From positions 1 through 32,019 of the IMG/VR virus record IMGVR_UViG_3300048591_000883: DNA of 32,019 bases; one strand, 5' to 3'. The position numbers were made by a program, and so were the translations under genes. This document shows, one piece after another, positions 23,064 to 31,541 of the stretch; positions within the stretch are counted from its first letter, which is position 1, and each line of letters starts with the position of its first letter. The notes under the pieces were generated by a model. The model saw nothing but the letters and a program-made list of their open reading frames with translations. It did no database searches and was not told where the DNA came from. This stretch comes from a virus.

Positions 23064-23720
23064 ATGCGCTTCACGCTGAAGACCGACGACCTCGTCAAAG
23101 GCCTGGCCGAGGCAGAAACCGACGCGGCGCGTTCCGTCACCGGCGCCATGCGCGAGGTGACGGAGGGCTTGAAATCCGACCTGCGTGCCGACGTCGTCGA
23201 TGGCGGCCTCGGGCAACGCCTCGCCAACACCTGGCGCGGGAAGACCTATCCGGAAAGCGCGGTGAGCCTCGAGGCGGCTTCGTTCGTCTGGTCGAAGGCG
23301 CCGAACATTGTCGACGCGTTCGACCGCGGCGTGACGATCCAATCCAGCCGTGGCTTCTGGCTCGCGATCCCGACGGCAGCCGCGGGGGTGAAGGGCATCA
23401 GTACGACCGGCGCCATGAAGCGGATCACGCCGGGCGGCTGGGAGCGGCGCACCGGAATGCGGCTCCGCTTCGTCTATCGCCGCGGGCGCCCTTCGCTGCT
23501 CGTCGCTGATAACGCGCGGCTGAGCAAGAAAGGACTGGCGCGGCCGAACATCGGCCGCACGCGCGGCGGCGCGCAATTCACGCGGTTGAAGGGCCGCTCG
23601 ACAGTCGTCGTGTTCATCCTGGTGCCGCAGGTCACGCTTCGGAAACGGTTCGACATCGGCAGCGCCGCACAGCGCTGGGCCGATCGCGTCCCGGGCCTCA
23701 TCGCAAGTCGCTGGAGATAA
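23064..23720 (+). CDS. DUF6441 minor tail protein (gpZ-like position)
   Basis: A 218-aa basic protein with a helical N-terminus (DLVKGLAEAETDAARSVTGA) and a core containing ASFVWSKAPNIVDAFD, which I recognise as the DUF6441 signature, followed by GFWLAIPT. In lambda the equivalent slot holds gpZ, needed to finish the tail top so it can join the head. That role here is inferred from position. It starts 4 nt after the connector stop and ends 2 nt before a small membrane-peptide gene. Confidence 0.75.
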   Translation: MRFTLKTDDLVKGLAEAETDAARSVTGAMREVTEGLKSDLRADVVDGGLGQRLANTWRGKTYPESAVSLEAASFVWSKAPNIVDAFDRGVTIQSSRGFWLAIPTAAAGVKGISTTGAMKRITPGGWERRTGMRLRFVYRRGRPSLLVADNARLSKKGLARPNIGRTRGGAQFTRLKGRSTVVVFILVPQVTLRKRFDIGSAAQRWADRVPGLIASRWR

Positions 23721-23722
23721 TC

Positions 23723-23806
23723 GTGGAAGGCAACGAGCTCGCAATTTGGATTGCCGTCCTGTCGTTCTCCGTCGTCGCGTTCGTGCTGGTGGCAACCGCG
23801 CTATGA
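23723..23806 (+). CDS. 27-aa single-span membrane peptide
   Basis: GTG 23723 with GGAG 6 nt upstream encodes MEGNELAIWIAVLSFSVVAFVLVATAL. The gene starts 2 nt after the previous stop and its TGA overlaps the next ATG (ATGA, 23803-23806). Residues 7-27 are a continuous hydrophobic helix after a short acidic start. Good ribosome site, exact fit between two genes and coupled ends argue that it is real. Function is unknown. A membrane peptide is odd in a tail operon. Confidence 0.55.
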   Translation: MEGNELAIWIAVLSFSVVAFVLVATAL

Positions 23807-24237
23807 CGAGCCGGCGAGAACAGGTGCTGGACGCGATCAAGGCTCTCGTTGCCGCGGCGCTGCCCGATGCCGACGTGAAGCGCAACCTGGCCAAGCCTGA
23901 GCGCATTGCGCCGGGTGGCCTCGCCATCATCCGGGACGGCGATCCGGGCGAGCCGGAAGTCATTCTATCGCCGCTCACCTACGTCTTTACGCACCGCGTC
24001 CCGATCGAGATCGCGGCCTATGAAACGTCAAGCCAAACCCGCGAGCAGGTGCTCGACGCCATGCTCGGAGCGATCGGTGCCGCCGTGGTCGCGGACCGCA
24101 CGCTCGGCGGCCTCTGCGATTTCATCGAAGCCGAGGCTCCGTCAACCGACGATGTCGAGACCGCAGGCGCTCGCGCCGGCCGCTGGGCTGATCCTTCGAT
24201 CGTTGCGGTCTACGGCACGACCGATCCACTGAACTGA
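23803..24237 (+). CDS. Tail terminator-like protein (gpU position), 144 aa
   Basis: Begins MTSRREQVLDAIKALVAAALPDADV and has the alternating helix/strand outline of small tail-completion proteins (LTYVFTHRVPIEIAAYE, REQVLDAMLGAIGAAV, WADPSIVAVYGT). It is placed between the gpZ-like gene and the tail tube gene, where lambda has gpU, the ring that ends tail growth. Some database entries call relatives acyl-CoA transferase, which nothing in this sequence supports. ATG 23803 overlaps the membrane-peptide stop. The longer frame upstream is rejected. Confidence 0.7.
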   Translation: MTSRREQVLDAIKALVAAALPDADVKRNLAKPERIAPGGLAIIRDGDPGEPEVILSPLTYVFTHRVPIEIAAYETSSQTREQVLDAMLGAIGAAVVADRTLGGLCDFIEAEAPSTDDVETAGARAGRWADPSIVAVYGTTDPLN

Positions 24238-24262
24238 ATTCCATCAAACTTGGGAGAGTCCC

Positions 24263-25204
24263 ATGGCACGCGCGCGCGGCGCCAACGCCGTCATGGCTGC
24301 CGCATTCGAGACCACGTACGGTATGCCGCCGGTGGCCGGCTACAAGAAGCTCCCATTCGTCTCCTCGGCGCTTGGCGACGAGCAGAACCTGATCGCGAGC
24401 GACCTCCTCGGCTATGGCCGCGAGCCGTTGCCGCCGAGCCGGGACGTCGTCAACAACGAGGGGGACGCCGTTGTCCCTGTCGATCTGCGGAACTTCGGCT
24501 ATTGGCTGAAGCTCCTCCTGGGAGCCCCGACGTCGGTCGACAACACCGGGGTCTTCACCCACACGTTCGTGTCGGGCGCGCTCACCCTGCCGTCCATGGC
24601 GATCGAGATCGGCATGCCGGAGGTCCCGAGCTACGGGATGAACTTCGGCGTCCGCGCCAACTCAATGAAAATCCAGCTGCAGCGCTCGGGGCTCCTCAAC
24701 GCCACCATGAGCCTGATCGCGCAGGGCGAGACCAAGGCGGCGGTGTCTGGTGCCGGCTCTCCGAGTGAAGCCGTGATCGAGCGCTTCTCGCAGTTCATGG
24801 GCGAGATCAAGCGCAACGGCACGTCGCTCGGGCAAATCGTCTCGGCGGAGCTCATGTACTCGAACAACCTCGACAAGGTCGAGGTCATCCGGCCGGACGG
24901 CCGGATCGAGGACGCCGATCCGGCGATGGTCGGCGTGTCGGGCACCGTGAACATCCGCTTCGCCGATACCGTGCTGCTCGATCAGGCGGTGGCCGGCACT
25001 GCATGCGAACTGTCGTTCGGCTGGGCGATCAACGCCAACAAATCGCTCCTGTTCACCGTGCACGAGGTCTACCTGCCGAAGCCGAAGCAGCCGATTACCG
25101 GGCCTGGTGGCATCCAGGCGGCGTTCGCCTTCCAGGCGGCCGAAGACCCTACGCTTCAGAAGACGCTGACCGCCGTCCTCACCAACGACATCACTGCCTA
25201 CTGA
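24263..25204 (+). CDS. Major tail tube protein
   Basis: A 313-aa beta-rich protein (MARARGANAVMAAAFETTYG start, FTHTFVSGALTLPSMAIEIG, MKIQLQRSGLLNATMSLIAQG) typical of siphophage tail tube proteins of the Phage_tail_3/TTP type. These form stacked hexameric rings around the tape measure. GGGAG precedes ATG 24263 by 7 nt. The following tail chaperone genes confirm the slot. Longer than lambda gpV, which leaves room for an extra surface domain in the C-terminal third. Confidence 0.85.
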   Translation: MARARGANAVMAAAFETTYGMPPVAGYKKLPFVSSALGDEQNLIASDLLGYGREPLPPSRDVVNNEGDAVVPVDLRNFGYWLKLLLGAPTSVDNTGVFTHTFVSGALTLPSMAIEIGMPEVPSYGMNFGVRANSMKIQLQRSGLLNATMSLIAQGETKAAVSGAGSPSEAVIERFSQFMGEIKRNGTSLGQIVSAELMYSNNLDKVEVIRPDGRIEDADPAMVGVSGTVNIRFADTVLLDQAVAGTACELSFGWAINANKSLLFTVHEVYLPKPKQPITGPGGIQAAFAFQAAEDPTLQKTLTAVLTNDITAY

Positions 25205-25273
25205 TCCACTGGCTCGATCCCATGAGCGATTGCGCTCCGTTCGGGATTTCGCGCTTCACTCCAAGAGGTTCCG

Positions 25274-25627
25274 ATGCTCAAACTCGCCTTCGATCGCGAG
25301 CCGTTCTGGCTCGACATGCTGCCCGGCGTCCGGGTGCAGTTCCGGCCGGTGTCGGTCGCCGCCATCCTGCTGGCGCGCACCGCTGCGGCCGACGTGCTGC
25401 GCGCGGGCGGCGATGACGCCATGGTGAAGGCGGGCGTCGCCTTCACACGGTCGCTGGCACATTCCGGCATTGCCGCCTGGGAGGGGATCGGCGATGCCGA
25501 CGGAAATCCAGTCGAGCCCTCGAAGGAGACGATCGACGCGGCGCTCGAACTGTGGCCGATGTTCGATGCGATCGATCGCCTCTATGTCGGGCCGGCCATC
25601 ATCCAGGACGCGGAAAAAAACGTCTGA
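25274..25627 (+). CDS. Tail assembly chaperone, short form (gpG-like)
   Basis: A 117-aa protein starting MLKLAFDREPFWLDMLPGVRV. It lies between the tail tube and tape measure genes, where dsDNA siphophages encode chaperones that wrap the tape measure before tube assembly. AGAGG precedes ATG 25274 by 6 nt. The frame ends GAA-AAA-AAC-GTC-TGA, a slippery stretch just before the stop, so part of the translation should shift to the -1 frame and make the extended form. Confidence 0.85.
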   Translation: MLKLAFDREPFWLDMLPGVRVQFRPVSVAAILLARTAAADVLRAGGDDAMVKAGVAFTRSLAHSGIAAWEGIGDADGNPVEPSKETIDAALELWPMFDAIDRLYVGPAIIQDAEKNV

Positions 25628-25929
25628 TCGCTCTTGCCGAATGGCACTTCGGCGGGGGCGAAGGCTATTGCGCCGCGTGCCCCGAAACCTGCCCAGCGTG
25701 CCCCTACCAGGAACACGCCCCGACGACGGCCGAGGGCATTGTTGCCTGGGGCGTTCTCAAGCGCGCGGCCGGGCAGGTCCGCGCCGTCATGGGCGGCGTC
25801 TACGCGCTCGATTTCGGCGCGGTGCTGCTGCTCGCCGACGCCATGGGCGCGCTCAACTCGCTCCTGGTCGACATCCTCCCCGAGATCGAACCGATCATCG
25901 TCCGCGCCTACGCCCGGGACTCAGACTGA
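25274..25929 (+). CDS. Tail assembly chaperone, frameshifted long form (gpGT-like)
   Basis: A -1 shift at A-AAA-AAC (25615-25621) fuses the first 116 codons to a 102-residue extension in the overlapping frame, giving about 218 aa and ending with a TGA just before the tape measure ATG. The extension has no start codon of its own in a sensible place, so it needs the shift. It contains four cysteines in CAACPETCPAC, a probable zinc site, then a helical region (EGIVAWGVLKRAAGQVRAV). In lambda gpGT the T part binds the tape measure. The same role is likely here. Confidence 0.85.
25615..25653 (+). promoter_or_regulatory. Programmed -1 ribosomal frameshift signal
   Basis: Slippery heptamer A-AAA-AAC (25615-25621) in the correct phase, preceded by GGA so that seven A residues are continuous. 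Fourteen nt later a perfect 6-bp stem, GCCGAA (25636-25641) with loop TGGCAC and TTCGGC (25648-25653), could pause the ribosome. The zero-frame stop lies between them at 25625-25627. Confidence 0.85.
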
Positions 25930-28900
25930 ATGAGCACCACCCAGGTCTCGATCCGCCTCGGCGTCGAGGGCAAGGCGGAGGTCAAGCGCGCATTCGATGA
26001 AGTCGGCAAGGCAGGGCAGGATGCGTTTCGTGGCGTCGCGTCCAGCATGGACGCTACGGGCGCCGCCACCGACCGGCAGGCCCAGCGTCTGCAGCGCCTG
26101 GCGGAGGCGGCACGGCAAGCTGGCGCTGCCGACCAGGCGCAGCGCAACTTCAATTCGGTCCTCGGCGTCGGCACGGCGCCGAAGTCCGCGCGCGAGTCCG
26201 CGGCCGTCTTCGAAGAGTCGGCCAAGGCCGCCGAAGACCTCGCTGCTCGCACCGCGGCGCTCCGCGCGCAGATCGATCCGCTCGGCACTGCGCAAGCCAG
26301 GCTCAATGCCGAGATCGCAGAAGCGAACAGCCTCTTTAAGGCCGGCGCGATCACCGCCGCGGAACAAGCGGCCGCGCACGGCTTGGCGCAAGCCCGCTTC
26401 GACGGCACGGCGAGGGCGCTTGGAGCGATCGGCACGACGGGCAAGCTGACATCCAATCAGCTCGTCAATCTCAGCTACCAGCTCAACGACGTCGTCGTCT
26501 CGCTCGCGAGCGGCCAGCGCCCGCTGATGGTGCTGATGCAGCAGGGCTCGCAGATCGCCCAGATCTTCGGCCCGGGCGCAGGCGTGAGCGGCATCCTGCG
26601 CGGGGTTTGGCAGGGCCTCACCAGCCTGATCACGCCCACGACCGCGGTCGTGGTCGGCATCGCGGCGCTTGGCGCCGCGGTCGGCTATTCCTACTACCGA
26701 TATATCGAGTCGCAGAAGGAGCTCGAGGTTGCGCTTGCCGGCACCGGCCGGGCTGCGGGCGCGACTGTCAGCCAGATCGAGCGCATCGCGGAGCAGTCGG
26801 CGTCCGCCGGCAGCGTTTCGGTTGCGGCCGCGCGCGAGATGGAGGCCGCGTTCCTGCGGACCGGCAAGATCGCGGTCTCGAACTTCGAAGGCCTGATCAA
26901 GGTCGTCAAGAACTACGCAGCGACCACGGGAACGGACGTTAGCGCAGCCACCAAGGAGCTGGCTGGTGCTTTCGCCGACCCGATCCGGGGCGCGGATGCG
27001 CTCAATGACAAGCTCAATTTTCTGGACGACCGGACGCGGCAGTATGTCCGCACGCTCGCCGACCACAACGATCGCACGGGAGCCCAGCGCGTCATGCTCG
27101 ACGCGCTCAAGGGCAGCCTCGTCAACGCGGCGGAAGCAGCCACCGCGCTTGGGCGCGCGTGGGACTTCGTCGGGCGGATGGCGTCGAACGCCTACGACGC
27201 CATGGGCCGCGCGATCTCGCGCGTGCTCGATGGCGCCCCGATCGAACAGCGGCTCAAGGAGCTCCAGCAGGAACGCGCGCGCCTGCAGGCGCTGATCGAG
27301 AACCCGCCGACCCGCTTTGCCGCCCAGGCCCGCAACTTCAACACGCGGATGCTGGCCGAGGTTGATGCCGAGATCGCCAAGATCGAGGCGAAGCTCGCCA
27401 ACATCGAAGTCCGGGCGAAGGAAGCGAAAGCCAACGAGCTTTCCGTCCGCGCTGGCACGGTTGCCCGCGACCTCACGCCGGGGTTCGAAGAGCTGCAGAC
27501 GCTCAAGGCCCGCCAGGCGCAGCTTCGTTCCGCGCTCGACGACCCGCTCATTCGACAGAAGGTTGCCGACCTCAAGCAGGTCGAGACCGCCTATGACGCG
27601 GTCACCCGCGCGATCCGCACTTGGCTCGACCCAGCCGAGAAGGCCCGCCGCCTCGACGAACTCGAAATCCAGGCCCTCCAGGCCAAGACCCCGGCGCAGA
27701 AGGCTGCCATCGCCGAGGAGCGAAGACGGCTTGAGCTTGCCGGACAGGCGATCCCGGTTGCCATTGCCGAAGCCGACATCACGCGGGCCGGCACCAAGGC
27801 GCGCGCCGAGGCGACGCAGGCGCACATCGACCAGTCGCGCGTCGTCGAGGTCAATACCAAGGCGACGCTCGGCCTGGCCGATGCGTGGCTCAAAGGCGCG
27901 GCGGCGGCCCAGCAGGCGGAGGTCCGCCGCAAGGCGCTGACCGAGGCCGTGCAGAACGGCGTCGATGTCGAGACCCGCGCGCGCGAACTCCTCCGCGAGC
28001 AGATCGCTGAGCAAGCCGCGCAGTCGGCGAAGTCCGCCACCGATCTAACCGCTGAAGCCGCTGCGCAGCGCAAGCTTAATGATGCCGTTGCGGCCGGCAC
28101 GATCTCAAGCGAGCAGGCGCAGCGCCTGATGCAGGTCGAGCAGGCGCTCCGGCCGCTCATCATTGCGCAGGCGCTTGCCGAGGGAAACGCAAAGGGCACG
28201 CTCGCGCGCGTCATTGATGCGCTGCGCGGAGCCTATGCGCGGCTGCACGGCGAGCAGGCGCGCGCCGCGGCGCTGCAGACGATCGAGGGCCAGAAGAACC
28301 AGATCGAGCTGCTGCAGAAGCAGATCGAACTGACCGGCCAGGGCGAGTCGCAGCGGGCGATCATCATCGCGCAGCTGCAGGCCGAGCAGCAGCTACGGCA
28401 GAAGGGCATCGATCTCGCCAGCGCCGAAGGCCAGGCGATCCTCGCCAATGCGGCCTATATCGAGCGGCTCAACCAGGAGCTCGCCCGCTCTAACGGCGCA
28501 ATGCAGGCGCTGCAGGGCATCACCGACACGACCTTCAACCACTTTGCGACCCTGATCGCGCAAGGAAAGACCGACTGGAAGTCCTGGGCGGATGCGGGGC
28601 GCGCGGCGCTCGCCGATATCGAGAAGGAAATCCTCAAGCTCGCCGTCCTCAACCCGCTCAAGAACTTCCTGTTCGGAACGAACCTCACGACGCTTAACAA
28701 CGTCGGCGGCCTCTTTGGAGGCTTGTTCGGCTTCAAGTTCCACGAGGGCGGTGTCGTCGGGGTGGGCGGGACACCGCACTGGGCGCCCGCACAGGTCTTC
28801 CGCAATGCGCCGCGCCTGCATGACGGCGCGTTCCTTTCGCCCGACGAAGTGCCGGCAATCCTCCAGCGCGGCGAGCGCGTGCTCAACCGCGCCGAGGCCG

Positions 28901-29046
28901 CGTCCTACGAGCGCGGCACGAAGGCGGCGCCGATCGTGCTCAACTTCGCGGTCACGACGCCGGACGCGGCCTCGTTCCGGCGGGCGCAAAGCCAGATCAC
29001 CGCCGACATGGCGGCCGCGCTGCGGCGGGCGGAGCGCAACCTGTGA
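25930..29046 (+). CDS. Tail length tape measure protein
   Basis: A 1038-aa protein starting immediately after the chaperone stop. The N-terminal part (about residues 170-220: LVNLSYQLNDVVVSLASGQRP, then LMVLMQQGSQIAQIFGPG) is the TMP_2 tape-measure signature. A hydrophobic segment lies at about 237-256 (TTAVVVGIAALGAAVGYSYY) and could insert in the host membrane during DNA ejection. Most of residues 380-860 are long coiled-coil helices rich in Ala, Glu and Gln. A Gly/Phe-rich patch (GGLFGGLFGFKFHEGG) precedes the C-terminal domain. By the usual rule of about 1.5 angstrom per residue the tail would be roughly 150 nm. Confidence 0.92.
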   Translation: MSTTQVSIRLGVEGKAEVKRAFDEVGKAGQDAFRGVASSMDATGAATDRQAQRLQRLAEAARQAGAADQAQRNFNSVLGVGTAPKSARESAAVFEESAKAAEDLAARTAALRAQIDPLGTAQARLNAEIAEANSLFKAGAITAAEQAAAHGLAQARFDGTARALGAIGTTGKLTSNQLVNLSYQLNDVVVSLASGQRPLMVLMQQGSQIAQIFGPGAGVSGILRGVWQGLTSLITPTTAVVVGIAALGAAVGYSYYRYIESQKELEVALAGTGRAAGATVSQIERIAEQSASAGSVSVAAAREMEAAFLRTGKIAVSNFEGLIKVVKNYAATTGTDVSAATKELAGAFADPIRGADALNDKLNFLDDRTRQYVRTLADHNDRTGAQRVMLDALKGSLVNAAEAATALGRAWDFVGRMASNAYDAMGRAISRVLDGAPIEQRLKELQQERARLQALIENPPTRFAAQARNFNTRMLAEVDAEIAKIEAKLANIEVRAKEAKANELSVRAGTVARDLTPGFEELQTLKARQAQLRSALDDPLIRQKVADLKQVETAYDAVTRAIRTWLDPAEKARRLDELEIQALQAKTPAQKAAIAEERRRLELAGQAIPVAIAEADITRAGTKARAEATQAHIDQSRVVEVNTKATLGLADAWLKGAAAAQQAEVRRKALTEAVQNGVDVETRARELLREQIAEQAAQSAKSATDLTAEAAAQRKLNDAVAAGTISSEQAQRLMQVEQALRPLIIAQALAEGNAKGTLARVIDALRGAYARLHGEQARAAALQTIEGQKNQIELLQKQIELTGQGESQRAIIIAQLQAEQQLRQKGIDLASAEGQAILANAAYIERLNQELARSNGAMQALQGITDTTFNHFATLIAQGKTDWKSWADAGRAALADIEKEILKLAVLNPLKNFLFGTNLTTLNNVGGLFGGLFGFKFHEGGVVGVGGTPHWAPAQVFRNAPRLHDGAFLSPDEVPAILQRGERVLNRAEAASYERGTKAAPIVLNFAVTTPDAASFRRAQSQITADMAAALRRAERNL

Positions 29047-29630
29047 CCGGATTCCATGATGTGCGGTTTCCCGACGCAGTGGCGCGCGGGGCGACTGGCG
29101 GGCCGGAGTTCTCAACCGACATCATCGCGGTCGCGTCCGGCTTCGAGCAGCGCAACGTGAACTGGTCGGCGGCGCGCGCCAAGTACGACATCTCGACCGG
29201 CATCCGCACCCGCGAGCAGATGGCCGAGGTGATCGCGTTTTTCCGCGCCCGCAAAGGTCGCGCCTATAGCTTCCGCTTCCGGGACTGGAATGACTTTGAA
29301 GCGGAGGCGCAGCCGCTCGCGGCGACGGCCGATCCGCTGGTGTGGCAGCTGACGAAACAGTACGCCTCCGGGCCCTCCGCGGAGCAACGCGTGATCACCA
29401 AGCCCGAGGCCGGCACCGTCGTCGTTCGCGTCAGCGGCAACCCGGTATCGGTCGATGTCGACCACCTAACCGGGCTTGTCACCTTCACATCGGCGCCCGC
29501 GGCACAGCCCTATGCCGACTTCCTGTTCGACGTGCCGGTGCGCTTCGACACCGATCACCTGCCGGTGGTGGCAGTCGCCTACCACATCCAGCAAGTCTCC
29601 TCGATCGCTTTGATCGAAATCCGGTCCTGA
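29043..29630 (+). CDS. Distal tail protein, DUF2460 (GTA ORFg12-like)
   Basis: A 195-aa protein starting at GTG 29043, overlapping the tape measure stop (GTGA). It has the DUF2460/TIGR02217 pattern: FHDVRFPDAVARGATGGPEF at the start, NWSAARAKYDISTGIRT and FFRARKGRAYSFRFRDW in the middle. In the Rhodobacter capsulatus gene transfer agent the homologue is the distal tail protein that links the tube to the baseplate hub. Context (hub and peptidase genes downstream) agrees. Confidence 0.9.
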   Translation: MTGFHDVRFPDAVARGATGGPEFSTDIIAVASGFEQRNVNWSAARAKYDISTGIRTREQMAEVIAFFRARKGRAYSFRFRDWNDFEAEAQPLAATADPLVWQLTKQYASGPSAEQRVITKPEAGTVVVRVSGNPVSVDVDHLTGLVTFTSAPAAQPYADFLFDVPVRFDTDHLPVVAVAYHIQQVSSIALIEIRS

Positions 29631-29632
29631 CC

Positions 29633-30472
29633 ATGAAGACCATGTCCGCCGAGCTCGCCGCGCACATTGCAGCCGAGGTGACGACGCTTGCGACCTGCTG
29701 GCGGCTGGAACGGACCGACGGTTGGGTGCGCGGCTTCACCGACCATGACCAGCCGCTTGTTATCGATGGCCTGACCTACGTCGCCGCAACCGGATTCCTT
29801 CCCAGCGCGATCAAGTCGGGCGCCGACCTCTCGGTCGATAACCTCGATGTCGACGGGTTTCTCGACGACGACGCGCTCAAGGCCGAGGACCTGTCCGCCG
29901 GCCTGTTCGATGGCGCGAAGATCGATATCTTCCTCGTCAACTGGGCCGACCTGTCGCAAGGCCGCGTGCTCCTTCGCCGCGGCTCCCTTGGCGAAGTCAA
30001 GCGCGCCGACAATCGCTTCTCCGCCGAAATCCGCGGCATCGCAAACCGCCTTCAACAGGTCGCCGGCAAGCTCTATTCGCGGCTCTGCCGCACCGATCTC
30101 GGTAGCGCCGAGTGCAAGGTCGTGCTCGGGCCGCTGACCGACGAGCTTGCGATCTCGGCGGTGTCGAGCGGCGACACCTTCACCGTCCCGACGGCGCGGC
30201 CGACGGGATTCTACACCTTCGGCGTCTGCACCTTCCTGACCGGCGCGAACGCCGGTGCGGCGACCGAAGTGCTCCAGCACATTGGACAATCGATCCAGCT
30301 GTTCACGCCGATGCCACGCCCGATCGTCGCCGGCGACCAGGTCCGCCTTGTCGCCGGCTGCGACAAGACTCCGGAGACCTGTCACGCCCGCTTCGGCAAC
30401 ATCCTCAACTTCCGCGGCGAGCCGCACATCCCCGGCAACGACAAGGTCTTCTCCTACCCGATCAAGAGCTGA
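29633..30472 (+). CDS. Baseplate hub protein, DUF2163 (GTA ORFg13-like)
   Basis: A 279-aa protein with the DUF2163/TIGR02218 pattern: TCWRLERTDGWVRGFTDHD at residues 21-39 and GCDKTPETCHARFGNILNFRG toward the end. Cysteines at 152, 161, 243 and 250 (LCRTDLGSAEC and GCDKTPETC) correspond to the set that binds an iron-sulfur cluster in the GTA hub. Cys199 is extra. The hub closes the tail tip and opens on adsorption. ATG 29633 is 2 nt after the DUF2460 stop. A longer frame upstream is a shadow. Confidence 0.9.
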   Translation: MKTMSAELAAHIAAEVTTLATCWRLERTDGWVRGFTDHDQPLVIDGLTYVAATGFLPSAIKSGADLSVDNLDVDGFLDDDALKAEDLSAGLFDGAKIDIFLVNWADLSQGRVLLRRGSLGEVKRADNRFSAEIRGIANRLQQVAGKLYSRLCRTDLGSAECKVVLGPLTDELAISAVSSGDTFTVPTARPTGFYTFGVCTFLTGANAGAATEVLQHIGQSIQLFTPMPRPIVAGDQVRLVAGCDKTPETCHARFGNILNFRGEPHIPGNDKVFSYPIKS

Positions 30473-30903
30473 TGTTCACGCGCGACGCAGTCATCGCCGA
30501 GGCGCGGAGCTGGCTCGGCACGCCCTGGCATCATCAGGCATCGCTCAAGGGAGTCGGCTGCGACTGCATAGGATTCATCCGCGGCGTTGCCCAGCCGTTT
30601 GTCGGGGACATCGCGATTCCGCTCGACTATCCGGAGACCTGGCACCTCTATCGCGCCGAGCCGCGCATGTATCTCGGCTTCAAGGCGCGCGCCGAAGAGA
30701 TCGACGCGGCCGATGCGAGACCCGGCGACATCCTGCTGTTTGGCGCTGGCAAGGGACCGGCGCACCACTGCGCCTACGTCGCTCCTGACGGGGGCCTGAT
30801 CCACTGCTATCGCGAAGCCGGCAAGGTGGTCGAGCATGGCTTCTCGCCCTGGTGGCGGGCAAAGCTCCGCCACGCGTTCCGCATGCCCGGCATCGAGGAC
30901 TGA
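30472..30903 (+). CDS. NlpC/P60 cell-wall peptidase (GTA ORFg14-like)
   Basis: A 143-aa peptidase overlapping the hub stop by one base (TGATG). The NlpC/P60 site is visible as GCDCIGF (probable nucleophile Cys32) and GPAHHCAYV (His98/His99), with a preceding EARSWLGTPWHHQ helix. It would cut peptidoglycan cross-links so the tail can reach the inner membrane. In GTAs and related siphophages the same gene lies between the hub and the large tail-tip protein, as here. The usual Gly after the second Cys position is retained as CIG. Confidence 0.9.
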   Translation: MFTRDAVIAEARSWLGTPWHHQASLKGVGCDCIGFIRGVAQPFVGDIAIPLDYPETWHLYRAEPRMYLGFKARAEEIDAADARPGDILLFGAGKGPAHHCAYVAPDGGLIHCYREAGKVVEHGFSPWWRAKLRHAFRMPGIED

Positions 30904-30905
30904 GC

Positions 30906-31538
30906 GTGGCCAAGATCGTCCTCACGGTCGGCGGCTATGTGCTGGGTAACCTGCTGCTGCCCGGACTCGGCGGCGCGATCGGCGGGCTGGTTGGCGGTTA
31001 CGTCGGCGGCATCGTCGACCAGCAGCTGTTCGGCGGCACCGCAAGCCAGACCGTCTACGGCGCGCGCATGCAGGATCTGCGCGTGCAGTCGTCGAGTTAC
31101 GGCGCGGTGATCCCGCTGCTCTACGGCAAGGGGCGGATGGCCTCGAACGTCATCTGGATGCGCGGCTTCGATGAGGAGGTCCGCACCGAGACGCAAACCG
31201 TCGGCGGCGGCGGCAAGGGCGGCGGTGGTGGCGGCACGACCGTGACCAATGTCAGCTATCACTACTATGCCGATGTCGCGGTCGGCCTGTGCGCCGGCCC
31301 GATCGCCGGCGTGGACCGCGTGTTCGCCGACGGCAACGCGTTCGAGGACGACAAGGTCGGCGACATGCGAGTGTACGTCGGCAACGAGTCGCAGACGCCA
31401 GACCCGCTCATCCAGGCTGTCGAGGGCGTCGACCGGACGCCCGCTTATCGCGGGCTGGCCTACGTCGTGATGGAGCGGCTCTACATCACGCCGTTCGGGA
31501 ACCGCCTGCCGAACCTCACCTTCGAAGTCGAGACGTGA
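30906..31538 (+). CDS. Tail-tip protein, J/megatron N-terminal-like, 210 aa
   Basis: Starts at GTG 30906, 2 nt after the peptidase stop. It has a hydrophobic Gly-rich N-terminus (LGNLLLPGLGGAIGGLVGGY) like the start of lambda J and GTA megatron proteins, and a short Gly-rich loop (GGGGKGGGGGG) followed by SYHYYADVAVGLCAGPI. It ends normally with LPNLTFEVET and a TGA, so it covers only the first domain of the ~1000-aa family. Its neighbour downstream is a clear paralogue, so it is either a duplicated short copy or one of a pair that works together at the tail tip. Confidence 0.75.
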   Translation: MAKIVLTVGGYVLGNLLLPGLGGAIGGLVGGYVGGIVDQQLFGGTASQTVYGARMQDLRVQSSSYGAVIPLLYGKGRMASNVIWMRGFDEEVRTETQTVGGGGKGGGGGGTTVTNVSYHYYADVAVGLCAGPIAGVDRVFADGNAFEDDKVGDMRVYVGNESQTPDPLIQAVEGVDRTPAYRGLAYVVMERLYITPFGNRLPNLTFEVET

Positions 31539-31541
31539 AGC

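Noticed and set aside
23803-24237. Acyl-CoA transferase
   Set aside because: A name sometimes attached to this family; no transferase motif is visible and the position is that of a tail terminator.
25921-28014. 697-aa open frame on the minus strand opposite the tape measure gene
   Set aside because: Long antisense frames are expected in GC-rich DNA; the composition is Arg/Leu/Gly-rich with no domain, and the plus-strand gene is clear.
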